In this document: piece by piece, positions 14,858 through 19,314 of the stretch
Layout of the letters: every line of letters starts with the position of its first letter
Position numbering within the stretch: position 1 is the stretch's first letter
Assembly: GCA_020443005.1 (NCBI GenBank)
Contig: JAGRJA010000480.1
Coordinates: 1 to 19,314, forward strand
Direction: 5' to 3'
DNA: 19,314 nucleotides
Source of the DNA: Pseudomonadales bacterium
GTDB taxonomy: Bacteria > Pseudomonadota > Gammaproteobacteria > Pseudomonadales > UBA7239
The notes under the pieces: model-generated
Told to the model about the DNA's origin: nothing
The model's input: only the letters and a program-made list of their open reading frames with translations
Databases searched by the model: none
Translations under genes and position numbers: made by a program

Positions 14858-15325
14858 TTATTGGTTTGAAGCAGGTGTTGTTTTGATGGATTTAAACTTT
14901 GGGTTGTCGATGGCGTACCCGATTTTCCAGGTTTCGCTGCAGTCCGGGAAGAGTACGAGTGATTTGGGTAGGTCGACCCCGTTATAGTCAAGCTGGGCAA
15001 TGACACCGGCTTTATTGGCAGTCATCCTGTTTACCGATACATGAAGCTTGCTCAGGTTGATATCTGCTTTTGACTTCACACCAAAAAAATCTGACATGTG
15101 CTGATTGGAGCAGAAGTGGTTCATGTATTTTTGCCATTGTGCTCTTTCTGTTTCAGCAGATTTATAGTGAATGTCTATGTAGTCGTCCAGGTCCTGCTCA
15201 ATACAGGCATTGAAGTATTGTTTTATAAAAGTAGTTTGTACTATGGGTTGACCGAATGCAGCCACTGAAAAAGTGACAGCAGAAAGCAGTAAAACTAACA
15301 TGCTGTGAAAATATTTTGTGCTCAT
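14858..15325 (-). CDS. Small exported protein of unknown function
   Basis: A 155-residue protein. It has a clear Sec signal peptide (about residues 1-26; hydrophobic core HSMLVLLLSAVTFSVAAFG, cleavage likely before QP) and a periplasmic or secreted mature domain of about 130 residues. An amphipathic helix with a cysteine (YFNACIEQDLDDYIDIHYKS) is followed by KYMNHFCSNQHM, then strands (LSKLHVSVNRMTANKAGVIAQLDYNG) and LVLFPDCSETWKIGY. Three mature cysteines leave one unpaired if a disulfide forms. The order helix then sheet recalls small NTF2-like proteins, but I cannot place it. AGG lies 6 nt before the ATG. Its stop is 8 nt from that of the PhyH gene, with which it converges. It diverges from the AT-rich membrane-protein gene over about 100 bp. 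Confidence 0.78.
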   Translation of the reverse strand: MSTKYFHSMLVLLLSAVTFSVAAFGQPIVQTTFIKQYFNACIEQDLDDYIDIHYKSAETERAQWQKYMNHFCSNQHMSDFFGVKSKADINLSKLHVSVNRMTANKAGVIAQLDYNGVDLPKSLVLFPDCSETWKIGYAIDNPKFKSIKTTPASNQ

Positions 15326-15428
15326 GTTTACCTGAATTTTTAGTTGATGAAGCTGTATTACGCTTTGCTAGTAAAAAAAAGGGGGTAGAGCTATACTGAT
15401 ATGTCGTAGCAATGCCGGTTTTCCAATC

Positions 15429-16805
15429 ATGCTGTCCGGCGGTTTCATTCAAATTTTGGCAAGGTTCATGTTAAAGGAAAACTCCAATATTGAGTACCCC
15501 GGAATAATCAGGCTCTTGTCTTTCTTTTGGTTAATCCCTCTCAGCTATTACTTTTTAATGACAATGCATTATTCGACCAATTTGCCTGGTGGTGAAGAGG
15601 TGGAGATTTTTGTCAATGATGTGCGCTTGATGTTTGAGCAGGAAACCTTGCGAGATATTTTGTCAGTTTTTTTTATCCAGCATGCAGAACACCGACCGGC
15701 TACTATCAAATTGTTCAGTGTTATTTCCTACCATATATTTGGTGAAGTGAATTTTAATTTCCTTAACTTTGTAGGAAATACTTTTTTGTTTATACCTATG
15801 GCTGTTGTTGCAGCTTCCCTGGCGAGAAATTTTTCGGATTCTTTGCTGTATCTTTTGCCCAGCATGACATTGCTGGCGTCACCAGTTCACCATTCCTGCA
15901 TACTCTGGACTTCTTGCAGTGTTAGTCAGTACGGTTCGCTTTTCTGGGGCGGTTTAGCTTTATTTTTTGCTTGTAGACCTGGCTTGGTGGCTTTTCTGTT
16001 GTTTGAATTTTGTGCTTTTTGGGGGTATGTCACTCTTGGAAACGGGTTGATTATAATACCTCTTGGGTTCGCCTGTTTATTCTTTGCACAGCCCCACCCT
16101 TTGAGAAACTTCTTTTTGTTTGCGCATTTTTTGCTTAGTTCAGTATTTATTTATTTGTATTTTTCAGACTTTCAGACCTACGGTATATATGAAACAACAT
16201 TTGTAGATGCAACGGATTCATGGCTTCGCTTTGTTGGTAATATTCTTTTATGGCAATTTAGCTGGGTCGGTTCTTGGTCAACATTTAGTGATTCTAAATA
16301 TGTGGCGTTATTTTTCGGCGGGGCAGAAGTCGTTTTAATGTTGTATTTGTTGTTTAAATATAGGCTTAAACTGCTTGCCACTCATGGTTATGTCGTTTTT
16401 TTTATGGTGTATATTCTGTTATCAATCTCTATCGCCTCTTTCCAGCGCTCCTGGCTTTTGCCTTATGAGATGGTTTTTCAGCCGCGTTATAAAATGTACT
16501 CCCTGTTTTTGGTTTCTCTGCTTTTGTTGTTGGTGATGTCATTAATTAGGGAGGCGTTTGCAAAGAGTGGAAAGACATTGTTATGGGGGAAAACAGTATT
16601 GGTAATGACTTTGCCAATAGCTGTTTTTTGGAGTATGTCAACACTCAGGTTTGAGCCTATGCTGAAAAGCAAGTTTGATTCAGATATGCAATGTATTGAG
16701 CAATGGACAACCAGAAACAAGGTAGAACATTGCGGGTGGACACTACAGCATAAACGTATGGTTAAAAGCGCTGAAAAGGCAGGATTGATAAATATCCGGC
16801 CATAA
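15429..16805 (+). CDS. Polytopic membrane protein, GT-C-like, of unknown function
   Basis: An integral membrane protein of 458 residues from the first ATG, or 445 from the ATG at 15468. Neither start has a good ribosome-binding site, and the second looks more natural (MLKENSN before a hydrophobic segment). I count about ten transmembrane segments. A first extracytoplasmic loop after TM1 carries acidic residues (GGEEVEIFVND) and then QHAEHRPATIKLF (84-96). The EHR motif in such a loop recurs in uncharacterised bacterial membrane proteins and suggests a GT-C glycosyltransferase-like fold. That is inference, not proof. The C-terminal 60 residues, rich in charge and with two Cys, lie after the last helix. 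It is much more AT-rich than the genes to the left and, with the next gene, may be a horizontally acquired pair. Confidence 0.75.
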   Translation: MLSGGFIQILARFMLKENSNIEYPGIIRLLSFFWLIPLSYYFLMTMHYSTNLPGGEEVEIFVNDVRLMFEQETLRDILSVFFIQHAEHRPATIKLFSVISYHIFGEVNFNFLNFVGNTFLFIPMAVVAASLARNFSDSLLYLLPSMTLLASPVHHSCILWTSCSVSQYGSLFWGGLALFFACRPGLVAFLLFEFCAFWGYVTLGNGLIIIPLGFACLFFAQPHPLRNFFLFAHFLLSSVFIYLYFSDFQTYGIYETTFVDATDSWLRFVGNILLWQFSWVGSWSTFSDSKYVALFFGGAEVVLMLYLLFKYRLKLLATHGYVVFFMVYILLSISIASFQRSWLLPYEMVFQPRYKMYSLFLVSLLLLLVMSLIREAFAKSGKTLLWGKTVLVMTLPIAVFWSMSTLRFEPMLKSKFDSDMQCIEQWTTRNKVEHCGWTLQHKRMVKSAEKAGLINIRP

Positions 16806-16844
16806 TTTCATGTTATAGATTATTTTACGCGTTGGGAGGAAGGT

Positions 16845-16901
16845 ATGTTGGTGGCAGAATTTAATGTGGGCTTTTATGTTGTGACTGGGCGAAAATGTTG
16901 A
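16845..16901 (+). CDS. Possible 18-residue leader frame overlapping the next gene's start
   Basis: ATG at 16845 is preceded by GGGAGGAAGG (16834-16843), the strongest ribosome-binding site of this region. The frame (MLVAEFNVGFYVVTGRKC) stops at TGA 16899-16901, which overlaps the ATG (16895-16897) of the downstream membrane protein in ATGTTGA. The downstream ATG itself has no good ribosome-binding site, and no in-frame extension to the strong site is possible because of a TAA at 16862-16864. Termination-reinitiation coupling is therefore likely. Whether the peptide has its own function is unknown. Confidence 0.45.
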   Translation: MLVAEFNVGFYVVTGRKC

Positions 16902-17971
16902 GAATCTATCCGGAAAAGCAAAGCAGTCAGCAGAATCTCTTTATTTTTCTTTTGCTTCTTGCTTCTGTTTCACCTTTTTTATTTGTGCCATTTTTTACCG
17001 GTTGGGAAGCGGTTAATATTCAGCAAATTATGCCTTTGGCAATTCTCTGGTTGTTGAGTCATGCGCATCAATCGTCAACAATCAGTATTTTTCTCGATAA
17101 AAGTGCTTACCCGGTTATCAGAAATAACAAGCGTTATTTCTTCTTCTTTCCTCTGTTCGTTCTAACAGGTGTTTCTATTTATCATTTGCTGGCAAATCAG
17201 TTGGCGCTAGAGTTGTATTTGATTTTTTTTACCTGGTTGACGGTGTATCACTATCAGAAGCAGAACATCGGTGTTTATGTCATTCTTGCATCTAAATTCC
17301 ACCCCGGCAAAGTGAGTGAATTTGAGCGACATTTGGAGTTTTGGTCTTTTCTTGTTGGTGCAATCGGTGTGACAGTGGGGCTGACAGGTTTGTTTGGCCA
17401 TCATGACCAGTTGTTTAAAAATCTAAGTCTCATACCATTGGCTATCCTGCTGATTTCCTATATGGTTTTTCTTGTGGTTTCCTACAAGAAGCATGGTGCT
17501 GAATTTTTCAGAAAGTCTTTGGTTATGAATATCATTCTTTTGTTTATGGTGTTGTTCTATGTACCAATTTATTTCTTTCCGCCTGTCACTGCTTTTTTGA
17601 TGTATGGCGGTGCTCATGCCCTGCAATATTTTCTTCTTATGTCTCTTATCAGCCTGAATGTAGGTAATGAGATGGCGGGAAATCAAAGTAGCGTATGGAT
17701 GAAGTTTGTATATGTTGCTCTGGCATTCCTTGTTTTTGCTTTTGTGACTGCTTTGGCTGATTATTCCTGGTTGAGCATGCTGGAATTGGAGATTTCCAGT
17801 AGTTGGCTGGGTTCTCAAAAGGATGTAGCTGTATTACTGGCAGGTATTGGTACATGTTTCAGTATTTGGCACTACATTATTGATGCCCGACTCTGGAAAT
17901 TGAGTTTGCCTGATTCCAGAAAGTATGTGATGAAGCGCCTTGGCTATGGCTTGAAGCAACAGAAACCATAA
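16895..17971 (+). CDS. Histidine-bearing polytopic membrane protein of unknown function
   Basis: A 358-residue integral membrane protein with about nine or ten predicted helices. Histidines sit at helix ends in motif-like groups: LLSHAHQSS (near 54-62), TVYHYQKQNIGVY (116-128), GGAHALQYF (near 238-246) and IWHYIIDARLWKLS (near 323-336). The last resembles the HYxxDxxxW signatures of some membrane-bound metal-dependent oxygenases or Brp/Blh-like proteins, so a membrane metalloenzyme is possible. I do not recognise the family firmly. The start is fixed by an in-frame stop just upstream; translation probably depends on the overlapping 18-codon leader frame. It follows the 15.4-kb membrane-protein gene by 89 bp, with the same AT-rich composition, so the two may be an operon acquired together. 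Confidence 0.75.
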   Translation: MLRIYPEKQSSQQNLFIFLLLLASVSPFLFVPFFTGWEAVNIQQIMPLAILWLLSHAHQSSTISIFLDKSAYPVIRNNKRYFFFFPLFVLTGVSIYHLLANQLALELYLIFFTWLTVYHYQKQNIGVYVILASKFHPGKVSEFERHLEFWSFLVGAIGVTVGLTGLFGHHDQLFKNLSLIPLAILLISYMVFLVVSYKKHGAEFFRKSLVMNIILLFMVLFYVPIYFFPPVTAFLMYGGAHALQYFLLMSLISLNVGNEMAGNQSSVWMKFVYVALAFLVFAFVTALADYSWLSMLELEISSSWLGSQKDVAVLLAGIGTCFSIWHYIIDARLWKLSLPDSRKYVMKRLGYGLKQQKP

Positions 17972-18010
17972 TACTTGGCAGTGAGCGTCATGAAGTCTTT
18001 TGTGCTCAAG

Positions 18011-18778
18011 CTATAAAATGAAAGGAATGACACTTTTCCTTTCTTTCGGATATTGCTCAAATTTTTCAAGGTACCATTTGTGATTACTGATAGCTCGCGG
18101 TATCAGGTTGGCGGCAGTGAAAGCCATAAAGGCCAGGCCGGCCAGTGACCAGCTGGCCAGTGCAAAACCGCCCCATTGAATGATTTCCCCCAGATAATTA
18201 GGGCAGGAAACCCAGCGAAAAGCACCCCCCACCGGAATCTTGTAACCGGTTTCACCGGGCTTGCGCAGGTTGCGCAGCAGTGCATCGGAATGTTTGGTGA
18301 GTGCAAAACCACCTGCAAAAAGCAGAATACCAAGAATGAAGCGAGGGTCGCTGAACCAGCTATTACTGTAAAGGTGTTCGGCATACTGGCCGATATACAG
18401 GCCATTCAGGTAACCATTACTGGCGTTGAAGATTATGCCAAACAGCAGGATGATGATTTTTTCCTGTGCGCCCGGCTTGGCTCTCAGGCGCAGCGGGTAG
18501 ATAAAAGTACGGTGCACATAGTGAATCTCCCACAAAATAAAAAGCACAAGGGGAACAGCTGAAAAGCGATGATCGCTGTTGAGGTAAAACCAGGCGAACA
18601 CGGCAAAAGAGGGGAATTCGAGTAAAAACCATCCCCAGCGAATGGGTATACCCGGTCCCCAGCCATCGCGCTCCTGTTTGCCATAAGGTGCGGTTGTAAT
18701 GAACAGCACGATGGTAAAGAGCGCGGCAGCGATAAAAACACCGATGAGCACATTGTTGAAAAAAGGGTCGTTTGTCAT
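18011..18778 (-). CDS. Steroid 5-alpha-reductase (SRD5A/DUF1295) family membrane protein
   Basis: A 255-residue polytopic protein matching 3-oxo-5-alpha-steroid 4-dehydrogenases along its length. HYVHRTFIYPLRL (86-98) and the C-terminal NADPH-binding block LLRNLRKPGETGYKIPVGG (167-185), VSCPNYLGEII (190-200), ANLIPRA (223-229) and HKWYLEKFEQYPKERKSVIPF (233-253) are near the animal SRD5A1 consensus. E54 in LLEFPS and Y87 in HYVHR sit where the catalytic Glu-Tyr pair of SRD5A2 lies, to my knowledge. The reaction would be NADPH-dependent reduction of a steroid delta-4 double bond, or of another enone or polyprenol lipid, in the inner membrane. The ATG has AAAGGA 7 nt upstream. It is convergent with the AT-rich pair and not in an operon with other steroid genes. 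Confidence 0.9.
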   Translation of the reverse strand: MTNDPFFNNVLIGVFIAAALFTIVLFITTAPYGKQERDGWGPGIPIRWGWFLLEFPSFAVFAWFYLNSDHRFSAVPLVLFILWEIHYVHRTFIYPLRLRAKPGAQEKIIILLFGIIFNASNGYLNGLYIGQYAEHLYSNSWFSDPRFILGILLFAGGFALTKHSDALLRNLRKPGETGYKIPVGGAFRWVSCPNYLGEIIQWGGFALASWSLAGLAFMAFTAANLIPRAISNHKWYLEKFEQYPKERKSVIPFIL

Positions 18779-18826
18779 GCGGCATCCTTTCCCTTGATTG
18801 ACAAAAAATTAAAGTGGGTGGCAGCC

Positions 18827-18855
18827 CATTATCCAAATAATGACTCAGAGTGAAA
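18827..18855 (-). promoter_or_regulatory. Possible promoter with 16-bp dyad upstream of the 5-alpha-reductase-like gene
   Basis: CATTAT (18827-18832) and ATAATG (18837-18842) form a perfect 6-bp inverted repeat around 4 bp. On the minus strand the dyad contains GATAAT (18834-18829), a -10-like hexamer 16 nt after TTTCAC (18855-18850). A repressor site over the -10 is conceivable. This is weak pattern evidence. Confidence 0.3.
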
Positions 18856-18959
18856 TACGCATTCATCCTATCAATGCGCGGGTGTTTCCGGTTTTTTGGC
18901 TGCGGGGTTTTCAGGTGGCGGCTTTTTTATCGAAGGGAGCCGATCGGCAAGGTATTTGT

Positions 18960-18988
18960 TTGTTCATATCATGAGCAGCCCTTATAAT
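18960..18988 (+). promoter_or_regulatory. Sigma-70 promoter of the 84-residue protein gene
   Basis: A perfect TATAAT (18983-18988) lies 17 nt after TTGTTC (18960-18965), giving a start near 18995 and a leader of about 40 nt before the ATG. Between the two divergent genes (18779-19034) the rest of the sequence shows only the dyad noted at 18827; nothing else is supported. Confidence 0.55.
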
Positions 18989-19034
18989 CCGCTCCGACAT
19001 TTATTGTTGTTTTGTATTTATTGAGGAAATTCTG

Positions 19035-19289
19035 ATGAAAGTGGTTAAAAAAACAGGCGATTACACGATTTACGAGAAGCGCAGCAAGCGCTACGCCGTT
19101 AAGAGCGCCAACAAAAAATGGTTGAATGGCGATGATAAGGTCAAGGTATTGCTTGAAGAAGGCCTGGTAAAAATTGCGGTTGCTGCACCTGTTGCCGCTG
19201 AGCCTGAAGCAGCTGAAGAAACCGGTGCTGGTGCTGAAGAAGCGGCAGAGGCGCCAGCCGAAACATCCGGTGAAACCTCCGCCGAATAA
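19035..19289 (+). CDS. Small conserved protein with acidic Ala/Glu-rich tail
   Basis: An 84-residue cytoplasmic protein. The first 45 residues form a compact basic part (MKVVKKTGDYTIYEKRSKRY, then AVKSANKKWLNGDDKVKVLLEEGLVKI). Residues 50-84 are a low-complexity tail of Ala, Glu, Pro and Thr with about a dozen acidic residues. The first part resembles an uncharacterised small protein widespread in Pseudomonas-like bacteria, usually with a variable tail. No function is assigned. The ribosome-binding site GAGGAA is 6 nt before the ATG and the TATAAT promoter upstream suggests steady, strong expression. The 25 bases after the stop to the window end are too short to interpret. Confidence 0.85.
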   Translation: MKVVKKTGDYTIYEKRSKRYAVKSANKKWLNGDDKVKVLLEEGLVKIAVAAPVAAEPEAAEETGAGAEEAAEAPAETSGETSAE

Positions 19290-19314
19290 AGTCAACAGGT
19301 TCCGGCCCGCTGCG

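Overview
The window looks like chromosomal DNA of a free-living, probably marine, gammaproteobacterium. The ColRS-type two-component system followed by a methyltransferase and an InaA-type kinase is an arrangement known from Pseudomonas. The TypA, DTD and bacterial lipocalin sequences are typical gammaproteobacterial types. P450, luciferase-like oxidoreductase, PhyH and 5-alpha-reductase-like genes are common in lipid- and steroid-using marine lineages. No rRNA, tRNA, CRISPR array, insertion sequence or phage gene was recognised. Most of the window is GC-balanced, and positions 15.3-18.0 kb are clearly AT-rich.

Layout. 1-885 is the 3' half of typA. 956-7345 is an envelope module. On the minus strand, colR and colS (4-nt overlap) are followed by a methyltransferase and an InaA/WaaP-like kinase. 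Diverging from colR on the plus strand are an LtaS-like sulfatase-fold phosphotransferase and a PAP2 phosphatase (4-nt GTGA overlap). Two matching direct repeats, TTTAAC-N5-TTTAAC at 2394-2410 and TTTAAC-N5-CTTGAC at 4406-4422, each lie 11 nt before a -10-like hexamer. They are the best candidates for ColR operators, which would make the four non-regulatory genes one regulon. 7520-8952 (minus) holds a lipocalin lipoprotein and an LLM flavin-dependent oxidoreductase. A cytochrome P450 is transcribed away from them, with a 25-bp dyad in the shared upstream region.

10.6-15.3 kb holds mostly single genes. They are a small orphan protein with an ideal ribosome-binding site, a DyP-type peroxidase split by a frameshift at a G7 run, two anchored or exported proteins of unknown role, D-aminoacyl-tRNA deacylase (dtd) preceded by a possible 32-residue membrane peptide, a PhyH-family dioxygenase and a small exported protein.

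15.4-18.0 kb is an AT-rich segment with two orphan polytopic membrane proteins. The second is preceded by an 18-codon frame with a strong ribosome-binding site that overlaps its start codon. The window closes with a protein very close to eukaryotic steroid 5-alpha-reductases (minus) and a small protein with an acidic, alanine-rich tail behind a TATAAT promoter.

No wholly new multi-gene system is evident. The strongest leads are the ColR-box regulon, the frameshifted peroxidase, the two short upstream frames, the AT-rich membrane-protein pair and the bacterial 5-alpha-reductase homologue.
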